A DNA stretch of 64,000 nt from Thermoactinospora rubra (GTDB lineage: Bacteria; Actinomycetota; Actinomycetes; Streptosporangiales; Streptosporangiaceae). Location of the stretch: positions 253,606 through 317,605 of the forward strand of contig NZ_KZ084324.1 of assembly GCF_002093975.1 (NCBI RefSeq). The letters run 5' to 3'. The notes below the pieces were generated by a model, which was not told the DNA's origin, did not search any database, and worked only from the letters and a program-made list of their open reading frames with translations. Of the stretch, positions 9,095 to 19,152 are shown piece by piece (position 1 is the stretch's first letter; each line of letters starts with the position of its first letter). The position numbers and the translations under genes were made by a program.

Positions 9095-9313
9095 TCAGCG
9101 GGAGGAGTAAGGAAGCAGAGCCATCTCCCGAGCGTTCTTGATGGCCCGCGCCACCTGCCGTTGCTGCTGGACGGTGACGCCTGTGACCCGCCTGCTGCGG
9201 ATCTTGCCACGGTCGGAGATGAACTTACGCAGCAGGGCGGTGTCCTTGTAGTCGACGACGGTGACGCCGGCGAGTGGATTGGCCTTCTTGCGAGGGGCAC
9301 GGCGGGGCTTCAT
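9095..9313 (-). CDS. rpsR: 30S ribosomal protein S18, zinc-independent paralogue
   Basis: 72 residues with the S18 core ([19 protein letters not shown], then [28 protein letters not shown]) and no cysteine. It binds the 30S platform next to S6. Its ATG overlaps the mrf stop (ATGA), so it is co-translated with that gene. Placement beside cysteine-free L33, L28, S14 and L32 and a Zur box identifies it as the 'C-minus' version that replaces zinc-binding S18 under zinc starvation, as described in mycobacteria and Streptomyces. Confidence 0.93.
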   Translation of the reverse strand: MKPRRAPRKKANPLAGVTVVDYKDTALLRKFISDRGKIRSRRVTGVTVQQQRQVARAIKNAREMALLPYSSR

Positions 9314-10431
9314 GCGCTCTCCTTGAGGGTGATGAGGGGGACGAACGGATCTTCCAGCGGGGTTTCCGCCTCGTCAGGGGTGAGCAGGCAGGAGTCGAGC
9401 AGGGCGAGCAGGCGCTCGCGATCGAGGTCGGGGCCCATGAAGACCAGGTGCTGGACCCGGTCGCCGATGATCGGGTTCCAGTCGAGCGAGGCGATCAGGC
9501 GGCGGGCCGGCGACATCAGCTCCCAGGCGGCCTCGGGCAGCGAGATCAGCCACGGCCCGCAGTCCTCCACCGAGACGACCCCGGCGACGGCGTCCCAGGC
9601 GAGGATGCGGTCGGGCTGGGTGGCCAGCCAGAACCTGCCACGCGAGCGCACGGATCCGGTGGCCAGCTCGTCAACGGCGGCGAAGAAGCGGCCGGGATGC
9701 AGCGGTCGCAGGCGGCGCCAAACCACGGTGGTGATCTCGCCGGTCTGCGCGTCGCAGGGCAGCTGGGCGGTCGGTGGATCGACCCGCTCGGCCAGTTCCC
9801 TGGTGCACAGCGAGGCGCCGGTCACCTCGGGCAGTGCCTCGACGAAGACGGGCGTGCAGGGGGCCAGATGGGTGAGGATGGCGCGACTCAGGTCGCGGTC
9901 TTCGGTGTCGCCGCCGCGCAGGACCAGGGCGGTGGCGTATTCGAGCTGCCTGGCCAGCACCTCGGCCAGGTAGCGACGGTCTCCGGCGGCCGCCTGGTGG
10001 CCACTGTCGGCCAGGTTGTCGCCGCGCACGATGTCGACGGGCAGGTGCTCGGCGTCCAGCGCGGTCAGCACCCCGGTCAGCCGCAGCAGGTCGTGGGCCT
10101 CCTCGCAGTCGATCGCCTCGGCGACGGACCGGGGCTCGACCGAGTCCCACAGGTCGACGACGAGCAGCGTGGCCTGCCCGGCGTGGCGGACCAGCCAGGG
10201 CAGCAGGTCCTCGCGGACGGTGCAGGTGATGCAGCCGTGCGCCAGCCGTACCTCGGTGCGGTCGAGGACCCGGTCGCCGTCGCGTACCACCCGCTCGATC
10301 CGCCCTTGCGTGATCGCTTTCAGGTCGTGGTGGACGGAGAGGGCGCCGGGGTGCTCGCCCAGCAGTTGATCCACGACGGCGATGCGGGCCGGCGCATGTA
10401 GCCCGGCGACCAGGACGACAGGGGTGGACAC
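9310..10431 (-). CDS. mrf: CobW-related GTPase, ribosome-hibernation factor recruiter (Mrf-like)
   Basis: 373 residues from a GTG at 10431 with TGGAGG directly upstream. The architecture is a CobW/COG0523 G-domain plus CobW C-terminal domain. The expected metal motif GCxCC is replaced by [13 protein letters not shown] (a CxxC). The P-loop is degenerate ([15 protein letters not shown] has no GxxxxGK[ST]), a trait of the Mrf branch. In mycobacteria Mrf recruits a hibernation factor to ribosomes carrying C-minus proteins. It shares a Zur box with the divergent rpmG operon and is coupled to rpsR. A conventional zinc metallochaperone is the alternative, less favoured because of the broken P-loop. 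Confidence 0.82.
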   Translation of the reverse strand: MSTPVVLVAGLHAPARIAVVDQLLGEHPGALSVHHDLKAITQGRIERVVRDGDRVLDRTEVRLAHGCITCTVREDLLPWLVRHAGQATLLVVDLWDSVEPRSVAEAIDCEEAHDLLRLTGVLTALDAEHLPVDIVRGDNLADSGHQAAAGDRRYLAEVLARQLEYATALVLRGGDTEDRDLSRAILTHLAPCTPVFVEALPEVTGASLCTRELAERVDPPTAQLPCDAQTGEITTVVWRRLRPLHPGRFFAAVDELATGSVRSRGRFWLATQPDRILAWDAVAGVVSVEDCGPWLISLPEAAWELMSPARRLIASLDWNPIIGDRVQHLVFMGPDLDRERLLALLDSCLLTPDEAETPLEDPFVPLITLKESA

Positions 10432-10449
10432 GGGGCCTCCAGTTGCCAA

Positions 10450-10468
10450 AATGAAAACCGTTGTCATT
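10450..10468. promoter_or_regulatory. Zur box 1, bidirectional
   Basis: AATGAAAACCGTTGTCATT is a 19-bp palindrome with one mismatched pair, matching the actinobacterial Zur consensus core. It lies in the 62-base gap between mrf and rpmG. On the plus strand it fills the spacer between TTGCCA (10444-10449) and CATTAT (10465-10470), so bound Zur would block RNA polymerase. The same AAATGAAAACCGTT occurs at the second box near 15.9 kb. Confidence 0.88.
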
Positions 10469-10493
10469 ATCATGGCACAGCGAGAGGAGCGGA

Positions 10494-10658
10494 ATGTCCA
10501 GAAACGAACTGCGTCCGGTGATCAAGCTGAAGTCCACGGCAGGCACCGGCTACACCTACGTGACCCGCAAGAACCGGCGCAACACCCCGGATCGGCTCAC
10601 GCTGCGCAAATACGACCCGATCATCCGCCGGCACGTGATGTTCCGGGAGGAACGATGA
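10494..10658 (+). CDS. rpmG: 50S ribosomal protein L33, zinc-independent paralogue
   Basis: 54 residues ([20 protein letters not shown]...), the standard L33 length. The two CxxC zinc pairs of the C-plus form are absent. ATG 10494 has GAGAGGAGC upstream. It is the first gene of a Zur-controlled operon; its stop overlaps the rpmB start (ATGA). Confidence 0.95.
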   Translation: MSRNELRPVIKLKSTAGTGYTYVTRKNRRNTPDRLTLRKYDPIIRRHVMFREER

Positions 10659-10888
10659 CCCACTGCCAGCTCACCGGAGTCAAGCCGGTCTTCGGCAACA
10701 ACGTCTCCCACTCCCACCGGCGCACCCGTCGCCGGTGGAACCCCAACCTCCAGCACCGCCGCTACTGGCTGCCCAGCGAGAACCGGCACGTACGGCTGAC
10801 GCTCAGCACCCGAGCGATCAAGACAGTGGACAAGATCGGCATCGAGGCGGCCGTGGCCCGCATCCGCGCCCGGGGAGAGAAGGTCTGA
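10655..10888 (+). CDS. rpmB: 50S ribosomal protein L28, C-minus paralogue
   Basis: 77 residues with the L28 signature [22 protein letters not shown] and only one cysteine (C4), so no zinc knuckle can form. ATGA overlap with rpmG and TGATG overlap with rpsN indicate translational coupling throughout the operon. L28 is a 50S protein; this paralogue should replace the zinc form when zinc is scarce. Confidence 0.95.
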   Translation: MTHCQLTGVKPVFGNNVSHSHRRTRRRWNPNLQHRRYWLPSENRHVRLTLSTRAIKTVDKIGIEAAVARIRARGEKV

Positions 10889-11187
10889 TGGCCAAGAAGA
10901 GCAAGATCGCCGCCAACGAGCGGCGGAAGATCGTCGTGGCTCGCTATGCCGTACGGCGGGCCGAACTGAAAGAGATCATCCGCACCGGTACCCCGGACGA
11001 GCGGGCGGCAGCCGTACGGGAACTCAACCGGCAGCCCCGCGACGCCAGCGCCACCCGCGTCCGCAACCGCGACGTCGTCGACGGGAGGCCTCGCGGGCAC
11101 CTGACCAAGTTCGGCCTGTCGAGGGTGCGTTTCCGTGAGATGGCCCACCGGGGAGAGTTGCCCGGGATCACCAAGGCGAGCTGGTAG
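10888..11187 (+). CDS. rpsN: 30S ribosomal protein S14, zinc-independent long form
   Basis: 99 residues ([20 protein letters not shown]...). The long S14 form without the CxxC zinc ribbon. The C-terminal [23 protein letters not shown] is the invariant S14 end. Part of the rpmG-rpmB-rpsN-rpmF Zur operon; its start overlaps the L28 stop by one base. Confidence 0.95.
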   Translation: MAKKSKIAANERRKIVVARYAVRRAELKEIIRTGTPDERAAAVRELNRQPRDASATRVRNRDVVDGRPRGHLTKFGLSRVRFREMAHRGELPGITKASW

Positions 11188-11189
11188 CG

Positions 11190-11354
11190 ATGGCCGTTCC
11201 CAAGCGCAAGATGTCACGCAGCAACACCCGGCACCGGCGCGCGCAGTGGAAGGCGAGTGTCCCAGACCTGGTGCCGATCGTCGTGGCGGGCCGGGAGCTG
11301 CTGGTCCCGCGCCGCCTGGTCCGCGCTTACCAGAGAGGGCTGATCACCCCTTGA
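11190..11354 (+). CDS. rpmF: 50S ribosomal protein L32, zinc-independent paralogue
   Basis: 54 residues: [20 protein letters not shown] then [21 protein letters not shown], the L32 N-terminal signature followed by a tail without the four cysteines of zinc-binding L32. Starts two bases after the rpsN stop. Last intact gene of the Zur operon. Confidence 0.92.
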   Translation: MAVPKRKMSRSNTRHRRAQWKASVPDLVPIVVAGRELLVPRRLVRAYQRGLITP

Positions 11355-11695
11355 CACGGGCGCGTGCGGCCCGGAGCGGTGCCCTGCCCAGGACTGGCCT
11401 TACAGGAGTCATCGAGAGAGCGACGACTGCGCACTTGGCCGGCTGCGGGCTGATCGCGTCCGGCAACCTGCAAGCCCTGACCGGGACCGGACGGCTGCCG
11501 GGCAGCTGGCCCGGGCCGGTGGGCGGCACGAGCCGACCGCCGCACTGGCGGACTCGCTCATCACCGAGCAGAACGAGCTGATCGCCGAGCTCGTCGAACA
11601 CGCCGATCAGGCGTGATGGTCGTTGTGTGCCGGTCCCCGGCTTCCCACCCGCCGGCCCACGGTGACAGGATGCCGCCGTTCCCTGAGGAGCGGGG
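11355..11695. other. gene-poor stretch after the ribosomal operon, possible gene remnant
   Basis: No intact gene is seen. A plus-strand frame ending with TGA at 11614-11616 reads ...ALADSLITEQNELIAELVEHADQA, which looks like the helical C terminus of a protein whose 5' part is lost. I do not recognise it. The stretch separates the rpmF operon from the broken ECF gene, so it may be scar tissue from the same deletion. Confidence 0.35.
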
Positions 11696-12385
11696 TCAGG
11701 GACGGTGGAGGCGGCGGCGGGTCAGGTGAGCGGTCAGGGCTGCCAGGGCGGTGAAAGCGCCCAGCGCCACGGCCACCTGGACGTCGTCGGCGCCGTCCGC
11801 GCCTCAGCTTCAGGCCCAGCAACCCACCGAGGAAGCCGAAGAGAATCGTGGACAGGTCGAAGGCGATGAGCACTGCCGGTGAGAGGAGGGCGTCCATGGC
11901 GCTGGCGTGGTCGGCGCCCATCATCTGTATGGACGGGCTGGAGAAGTAGTCGTCGCGGGCGTAGAAGAGGGGCGACAGCGGACCGGCGTACCAGGCCGAG
12001 TAGACGGCGTAGGCGATGACACTCAGGCGACGGGACCGGTAGCGGCCCGCTCAGAGGATCGCTTCGGCGATGAGCGCGAGGACGACGGTGAGCGGGAAGC
12101 TGATCGGCGGGTGGCCGGTGAGCATGAGGATGTCGGCGGTGATGATCGCGAAGATCGTGACCATCCCGGCGTGGCGGACCCGCGTGAGGAAGAGCATGAA
12201 CGGGATCCCGCAGGCGACGATGCTCGCGGCGAGGGAGACGAGCATGACCACGGGGTTGATGAAGCGAGCATGCTGATGGCGTAGAGGGTGACGATGTACA
12301 GGGCGCCGAAGATCCCGATGGTGATCAGATCCCTGGGGCTCATGCGGAGAGTGAAGCGGGGCTGGTCGTGGGTGAGCGTGGTCAT
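11696..12385 (-). pseudogene. broken ECF transporter S component (MptD/Trep_Strep type) fused to another gene's tail
   Basis: Begins MTTLTHDQPRFTLRMSPRDL and then a first membrane helix (TIGIFGALYIVTLYAISML). A frameshift follows near 12270-12258; the reading continues one frame over as INPVVMLVSLAASIVACGIP. An in-frame TGA at about 12051-12053 interrupts EAIL*AGRYRSRRLSVIAYA, after which the same frame continues with YSAWYAGPLSPLFYARDDYF and a final helix ending GGLLGLKLRRG. Beyond that, a shifted frame reads DDVQVAVALGAFTALAALTA to a stop at 11696, apparently the end of a different membrane protein joined by deletion. Intact relatives supply the substrate-binding S subunit of energy-coupling-factor importers; the T and A subunits expected next to it are missing. 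Lies ten bases after the ABC pair. Confidence 0.7.
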
Positions 12386-12394
12386 CGCGGTTCC

Positions 12395-14124
<1,730 letters not shown>

Positions 14125-14128
<4 letters not shown>

Positions 14129-15840
14129 GACTGGACTCCCACCCGGTCGTGCTCCCACAGCCGCGCGTACAGTCCCTCGCGGGCCAGAAGATCCTCGTGG
14201 CGTCCCCGCTCGACGATGCGGCCCGCGTCGAGCACGACGATCTGGTCGGCTCCCCGGATCGTGCTCAGCCGGTGCGCGATGACCAGCACGGTGCGATCGC
14301 GGGCGACCTCGCTGAGCGCGTCCTGGATGCGTGCCTCGTTCTCGGGGTCGGCGCTGGCGGTGGCCTCGTCCAACACGAGCACCGGCCGGTTGGCCAGGAT
14401 CGCCCGGGCGATGCTCACCCGTTGCCGCTCGCCGCCCGACAGCTCCGCGTCCTCGCCGACTACCGAGTCCAGGCCGCGCGGCAGCTCGTCGAGCCGGGCG
14501 AGGATCTGCGCCTTGTCCGCCGCCGCACGCACGGCCGCGTCGTCGGCGTCCGGCCGCGCGAGGCGGATGTTGTCGCGGATGCTCATGCGCAGCAGGGCCG
14601 GGTCCTGGAAGACGAAGGCCACGTGCCGGTACAACTCCGCCTGGTCGATGGCTCGCAGGTCGACGCCGTAAAGCTCGACCGAGCCCTGCTGCGGGTCGTC
14701 GAAGCGGGGCAGGAGCTTGGCCAGGGTGGATTTGCCCGATCCGGACGGGCCGACCAGCGCGGTGACCGTCCCCCGTTCGAGGTCCAGGTCGATGCCGTCC
14801 AGCGCCACCGTCTCGCCGTATGCGAAACGAACCCCGCGCAGCCGTACCACCGGGCCTGGTGTGTCCGGGTCCGGCACGACCGGATGCTCGGGCACGGGCA
14901 GTTCTGCCGTGTCCAGCACCTCTCGGATGCCGCGCGCCACGGCCAGTGCCGTGACCAGCGGATGCACCGACATCAGCACCGTCATCAGCCCGGTCGTGGC
15001 AACCGTCCCGAACACGAGGAACGCGATGAAGCTCACCAGCGGCAGTTCACCTGCGGCGGTCAGCACGCCGCCCGCGCCCGCCACCACGACCATCACGCTC
15101 GGCGGCGAGAAGAGGATCTCGGCGAGGACGGAGGCCCTGGTCGTCGACCTGGCCCAGTCGAGGAAGAAGCGGGCGAAGTTCTGTGAGACGTCCCGGAAGC
15201 GGCGGCTGGCGACACCGGGGGCGCCGAACGCCTTGACCACGGCGATGCCGTTGACGAACTCCACCGCGGCGCCGCTGAGCCGGGTGAGCCACTGCATGAA
15301 CTCCGGGTACTTGGTCCCGGCTCCGGCCATCGCCCGGCGGTAGAGGATCAGGCCGACGACTGTCGGGAGCAGGCTGATCAGCGCCATCCGCCAGTCGACG
15401 GTGCAGAGGTAGCCGACCGCGACGACCGGCGGCACCGCGGCGGCCGTGACCTCCACCACCGAGTGGGCGATGAGCTGGTGCAGCGCCGCGACGTCGTCCT
15501 CGACGGTCTTCTTGACCGTGCCGGAGTTGCGGTCGGTGAACCAGCCGAGGGGCAGCCTGCGCAGCTTGTGCAGCAGCTCACGGCGGATGCCGAACGACAC
15601 CCGGATGTCGGCCAGGTGCGTCAGCACTCCGGCGCCGAACGTGCCGAGCTGCTTGACGGCCAGCGCTGCCAGCGCGATCCAGATGACCGGCCACACGCCG
15701 GCGTCACCGGCGAGCAAGCGGCGGCTGATCTCCACCACGGCGATCAGCGGCGCCATACCGGCAAGCGCGCTGACACCCGTCAGGATGGCGCAGCCGATCA
15801 GGGTGGCGCGAGCCGGGGCCAGGACCGAAGAGGTGCTCAT
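14125..15840 (-). CDS. ABC transporter half (TM domain plus ATPase), YbtP/Irp-like
   Basis: 571 residues from ATG 15840. TM region residues 1-300 (VLAPARATLIGCAILTGVSA first helix), then Walker A GPSGSGKST, Q-loop FVFQDPALL, signature LSGGERQR, Walker B VLVLDEATASAD and H-loop IAHRLST. It partners with the coupled downstream half-transporter. There is no strong Shine-Dalgarno directly before this ATG; instead an eight-codon leader ORF with GGGAG upstream ends by overlapping it (ATGA), so expression may be coupled to the leader. Zur box 2 lies 45 bases upstream. Confidence 0.87.
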
Positions 15841-15863
15841 CGGGCGGCCAAGGGGGGATTCAT
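15837..15863 (-). CDS. candidate eight-codon leader ORF (MNPPLAAR)
   Basis: ATG at 15863 has GGGAG 5 bases upstream and its TGA overlaps the ABC-transporter ATG. The ABC start itself lacks a clear ribosome site, so the leader may deliver ribosomes by reinitiation. Could be chance. Confidence 0.35.
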   Translation of the reverse strand: MNPPLAAR

Positions 15864-15884
15864 GGACTCTCCCAAATCTGTCAA

Positions 15885-15903
15885 AATGAAAACCGTTCTC
15901 GTT
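15885..15903. promoter_or_regulatory. Zur box 2
   Basis: AATGAAAACCGTTCTCGTT shares its first 13 bases exactly with the box at 10450 and keeps the palindromic symmetry with two mismatched pairs. It lies upstream of the ABC transporter pair and may also act on the divergent methyltransferase, whose start is 195 bases away. Confidence 0.82.
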
Positions 15904-16097
15904 ATCATGACATAGGCGGACAGCACGCACGTGACGCCCCGGGGGAACGACGACCGCCCTGGATCCGAAGCCAGGTGGCATGAACACGGCGGGGACCACC
16001 GGCTGCCGGTCGCCGACCACGTATCCGCCCGCGCGCAGCCGGTTTCGCCCGGATTGGCGCCGACGTGATCCTCGCCGCCCTGCGCTAAGGAGCAGAC

Positions 16098-16898
16098 ATG
16101 GACCCTTCCGCCATCGGAGCGGTGTTCGACCGGACCGGCGCCGACTTCTCGCGGCTGGCCCCGCACCTGTGGGACCCGATCGGCCAGGCGACGGTCGACG
16201 CGGCCGCCGTCAAACCCGGTGACCGGGTGCTCGACGTGTGCTGCGGCGCGGGCGGCTCCGCCGTACCCGCCGCCGTCGCGACCGGCCCCGACGGCAGCGT
16301 GGACGCGATCGACCTCGCCGACTCCCTGCTGGCGCAGGGCCGCGAACGCGCCTCGGCCGGTGGTCTGACACACCTGCGCTTTATCCGCGCCGACGCCACC
16401 ACCTGGGAAGACTCCCCTTACGACGTGGCGATGTGCGTGCTCGGCGTCTTCATGCTGCCGGACATGGACGCCACCGCGTCCCGGCTGACCCGGCTGGTAC
16501 GGCCAGGCGGCACCTTCGCCGTCACCACCTGGGCCAGCGGTGCACTGGAGAACTTCGGCATCGCGCTCTCGGACGTGGTGCAGCAGGTCCGTGGCAGCGA
16601 GCCGGGCTCACCGGCCAGCCGCGACTCCGTCACCAAGATAGCCACCGAGCAGAAGCTGAGCGACTGGCTGACCGGCCTGGGGCTGCGCGAGGTCAGGGTC
16701 AGCCGGGTGCCCCTGGCGCTGACCCTGACCGACGACCTGGCCTGGCTGCTGGTCGTCGGCAGCGGCTTCCGCGGCATGCTCGACGGGCTGGACGCGCCCG
16801 CACTGTCCCGGATCCGGGAGAATCTGCTCGCCACCCTGCGCGAACGGGGAATCGGTACGGTGGACGCGACGACGCTGGTCGGCGTGGGGCATCGCTGA
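16098..16898 (+). CDS. class I SAM-dependent methyltransferase
   Basis: 266 residues from ATG 16098, with a strong AAGGAG 6 bases upstream. Motif I is DRVLDVCCGAGGSAVPAA (residues about 42-58); the acidic motif II (VDAIDLADS) and LTRLVRPGGTFAVTTW (post-motif) follow, the pattern of ubiE/menG-like small-molecule methyltransferases. Substrate unknown. It is divergent from the Zur-controlled ABC pair, so a role in zinc or metallophore metabolism is possible. The 190 bases before it contain scraps of coding-like sequence (ARIGADVILAALR followed by a stop at 16086) that I cannot assign. Confidence 0.85.
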   Translation: MDPSAIGAVFDRTGADFSRLAPHLWDPIGQATVDAAAVKPGDRVLDVCCGAGGSAVPAAVATGPDGSVDAIDLADSLLAQGRERASAGGLTHLRFIRADATTWEDSPYDVAMCVLGVFMLPDMDATASRLTRLVRPGGTFAVTTWASGALENFGIALSDVVQQVRGSEPGSPASRDSVTKIATEQKLSDWLTGLGLREVRVSRVPLALTLTDDLAWLLVVGSGFRGMLDGLDAPALSRIRENLLATLRERGIGTVDATTLVGVGHR

Positions 16899-16965
16899 CG
16901 GGCATCGCTGACGTGCGGTGCCGCGGACGACGCCCGGTTCGCCGCCCGGAGAGGTAGGAGAGAGC

Positions 16966-17070
16966 ATGTTGGGCCTTGGAAGCGGCCGGGGCGCCCGCTG
17001 CCGCGCCGGGAACACCACCAGAAAGCTCGGCCGGATGGATGACGACGTCGTGGAAGCGTCGCATTGCTGA
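16966..17070 (+). CDS. candidate 34-residue small protein
   Basis: MLGLGSGRGARCRAGNTTRK... ending ASHC. It has TAGGAGAGAGC before its ATG and overlaps the start of the phosphatase gene. Two cysteines, no recognised family. May be a coupling leader or chance. Confidence 0.3.
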   Translation: MLGLGSGRGARCRAGNTTRKLGRMDDDVVEASHC

Positions 17071-17498
17071 TCACTCCCTGGGAGCCCGCGACGCCCGGAG
17101 TGCTCCGCCTGCCCTCCGGGCGGCTCGTGCGCGGTCGCGGCCTGCGGCGCCCGCTCCCCGGCGGGCAGGAGCCGACCTTCGCCCTCTACCTGCTGGGCCA
17201 CGAGCCGCCCGCCGTCTCCTGGGAGGCGCGGTGGGTGCGCTGGCCCGACTTCTGGCTGCCCTCCGACCGGAAGGCCGCTGCGCGGGCGCTGCGCGAGGCG
17301 TGGGAGCGGGCCGGGAGTGAGCGGGTGGAGATCGCCTGCGGCGGCGGCCAGGGCAGGACCGGCACCGCGCTGGCCTGCCTGGCCGTCCTGGACGGCGTGC
17401 CGAACGACCGGGCCGTCGCCTACGTGCGCGAGCACTACTCCCGGCGCGCCGTCGAGACGCCCTGGCAGCGCCGCTTCGTCGCCCGTTTCCGCCTCTGA
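17064..17498 (+). CDS. protein-tyrosine-phosphatase-like protein
   Basis: About 144 residues. The CX5R active-site loop is present as IACGGGQGRTGTALACLAVL (Cys near residue 91, Arg six later), followed by the helix typical of dual-specificity phosphatases. It should hydrolyse phosphotyrosine or similar phosphoesters in the cytoplasm. A general-acid Asp is not obvious, though WVRWPDFWLPSD contains candidates in the usual WPD-like place. The start is uncertain: TTG 17064 has a weak GGAAG upstream, GTG 17100 is an alternative. Confidence 0.7.
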   Translation: MLITPWEPATPGVLRLPSGRLVRGRGLRRPLPGGQEPTFALYLLGHEPPAVSWEARWVRWPDFWLPSDRKAAARALREAWERAGSERVEIACGGGQGRTGTALACLAVLDGVPNDRAVAYVREHYSRRAVETPWQRRFVARFRL

Positions 17499-17525
17499 AG
17501 GACCCTGAAGGACCAGCTGAGAGGC

Positions 17526-18431
17526 TCAGACGCCCACGGGACGCAGCGGGCTGACCGGCTGCGGCAGCGGGAGCCCGCGCTCGCGCCACAGCTCCCGCAT
17601 CCGGTCGGGGTAGTCCGTGACGATCCCGGCGACGCCGAGGTCGATCATCCGCCCGGCCAGGTCGGCGGTGTTGACCGTCCACACCACCACGGGCAGCCCC
17701 GCGGCCGCGGCCTGGGCCATGAGCTCCTCGCCGACCATGACGTGCTCGGGCGAGAGCGCGGTGGCTCCGGCCGCCGCGGCGGCGGCCGGGATGTCGTCGC
17801 CCAGGCAGCCGTGCCAGTGCAGCGTGTCGGGCTCGATCAACGCATACCGCGGGGTCCGCGGCGCCAGCGACGCGGCGGCGGAAATGACCCGCCAGTCGAA
17901 GCTCAGGATCGCCGCGCCGCCCAGCCTGCCGTGGCGGTCCAGCTCCTCCACGACCAGCTCGGTGAACATCACCGGGTCGAAGCACAGCTCCGGCCGCGTG
18001 GGGTCGGACTTCAGCTCGACGTGCATGCGGACGTCGTCGGCCGCGTAGGCGTTCACCAGCCCGAGCACCGCGCCCAGCGTCGGCATCCGCGTGTCGGGCA
18101 TCGCGACCTGGGTGAGCGCGAAGGGGTCGTCGGGGTGCCGCGGGAGCCGTACACCCACATCGAGGGTGCGCAGCTGGGCCAGCGTCAGCGAGTTGACCGG
18201 CTTGCCGACGTAGGGGAAGCCGGGGTCGCCGTCCGCCAGCGGGCGCGTGTCGGCGCTGGTCACGGCGGAGACGTGCAGGTCGTGCGTGAGCACCGGGCGG
18301 CGGTCGGCGGTCAGCGCGACGTCGAACTCCAGCGCGTCGACGCCGAGTTCGAGGGTCCGGCTCAGCCCGGGCAGGGTGTTCTCGGGCCAGAGGCCGCGTG
18401 CTCCTCGATGGCCATGGATCTCGACACGCAC
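17526..18431 (-). CDS. glycerophosphodiester phosphodiesterase
   Basis: 301 residues from GTG 18431. The start HGHRGARGLWPENTLPG carries both catalytic histidine-region signatures of the GDPD TIM barrel; EFDV (metal-binding Glu/Asp) and LTHDLHVS follow. Later HVELKSDPTRPE and VVVWTVNTADLAGRMIDLGVAGIVTDYPD are the standard C-terminal family motifs. It hydrolyses glycerophosphodiesters to glycerol-3-phosphate and an alcohol. No signal peptide, so cytoplasmic. It stands alone between a phosphatase and a toxin-antitoxin pair. Confidence 0.92.
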   Translation of the reverse strand: MRVEIHGHRGARGLWPENTLPGLSRTLELGVDALEFDVALTADRRPVLTHDLHVSAVTSADTRPLADGDPGFPYVGKPVNSLTLAQLRTLDVGVRLPRHPDDPFALTQVAMPDTRMPTLGAVLGLVNAYAADDVRMHVELKSDPTRPELCFDPVMFTELVVEELDRHGRLGGAAILSFDWRVISAAASLAPRTPRYALIEPDTLHWHGCLGDDIPAAAAAAGATALSPEHVMVGEELMAQAAAAGLPVVVWTVNTADLAGRMIDLGVAGIVTDYPDRMRELWRERGLPLPQPVSPLRPVGV

Positions 18432-18514
18432 ACCGGAACCCTATTCGCTCGGGGAGGAAAGTGGGCGACAGCTCGCCGATAGCAAGGTGGCTACTTTGGG
18501 GGTGAAATGCATGC

Positions 18515-18754
18515 ATGGCAAACGTGCACGTGCGGGACGTCCCAGAAGAGGTTCTGAGGACGCTCAAGGTCAGAGCGGCGCGAGCCGGTCAGTCTCTTCA
18601 GGCATACCTGCGGCAATTGCTGATCGGAGAGGCGCAGACGCTGAACCCCGAGGAGGTCGCCGAGGAGGCTCGTCGGATAGCCGCGCGAAGCAGGGTCACC
18701 GAGGACGACATCCTGGAGACGATCGCGCGGGCGCGTGAAGGCCGGGTCGCGTGA
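18515..18754 (+). CDS. FitA-like ribbon-helix-helix antitoxin
   Basis: 79 residues: VHVRDVPEEVLRTLKVRAAR then GQSLQAYLRQLL is the ribbon-helix-helix DNA-binding domain; the C-terminal part ([16 protein letters not shown]) should thread into the toxin. ATG 18515 has GGGGGTGAA upstream. Its TGA overlaps the GTG of the PIN gene, the normal arrangement for VapBC/FitAB pairs, which autoregulate. Confidence 0.87.
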   Translation: MANVHVRDVPEEVLRTLKVRAARAGQSLQAYLRQLLIGEAQTLNPEEVAEEARRIAARSRVTEDDILETIARAREGRVA

Positions 18755-19152
18755 TTGTTCTTGCCACCTCCGCGCTCGTCGATTTCCTCGTCGGCACCAC
18801 GGCGATCGCCGAGCGGATCCGGCGAGCCGTCAGCGGAGCACGTCTGGCCGCGCCGCACGCCGTCGATCTGGAGTGCGCATCTACACTGCGTGGCCTCGTC
18901 AACGGCGGCAAACTGCCTGCCGACGAGGCCACGCGAGCGCTGGAGCTGCTCGGACGCATGCGGATCAGGCGCTATGAGCACGTGCCGCTGCTCCCGCGCA
19001 TCTGGGAGTTGCGTCACAACATGTGGCCATACGATGCCGCCTACGTCGCCCTGGCCGAGCTGCTGGACGCAGAGCTGATCACGGTCGACGCGAAGCTCGC
19101 CGCCGTTCCGGGAATCCGGTGTAAGGTCCGCGACATGCGGCTAGACCAGTGA
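18751..19152 (+). CDS. VapC-type PIN-domain protein, first catalytic Asp replaced by Ala
   Basis: 133 residues. PIN features: [13 protein letters not shown] at the N terminus, E in [12 protein letters not shown] in [10 protein letters not shown] and D in [11 protein letters not shown]. Active VapC ribonucleases begin with a VDASAL-type motif; here the codon is GCC and the Asp is Ala, so the four-acid Mg2+ site lacks one ligand. The toxin may be weakened or dead, which would be tolerated because the antitoxin frame is intact. It converges on purA and overlaps its 3' end by 12 bases. Confidence 0.85.
   Translation: MIVLATSALVDFLVGTTAIAERIRRAVSGARLAAPHAVDLECASTLRGLVNGGKLPADEATRALELLGRMRIRRYEHVPLLPRIWELRHNMWPYDAAYVALAELLDAELITVDAKLAAVPGIRCKVRDMRLDQ

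Noticed and set aside
11607..11924. Intact 105-residue membrane protein
   Set aside because: It is the 3' part of the broken ECF S component; the true frame begins at 12385.
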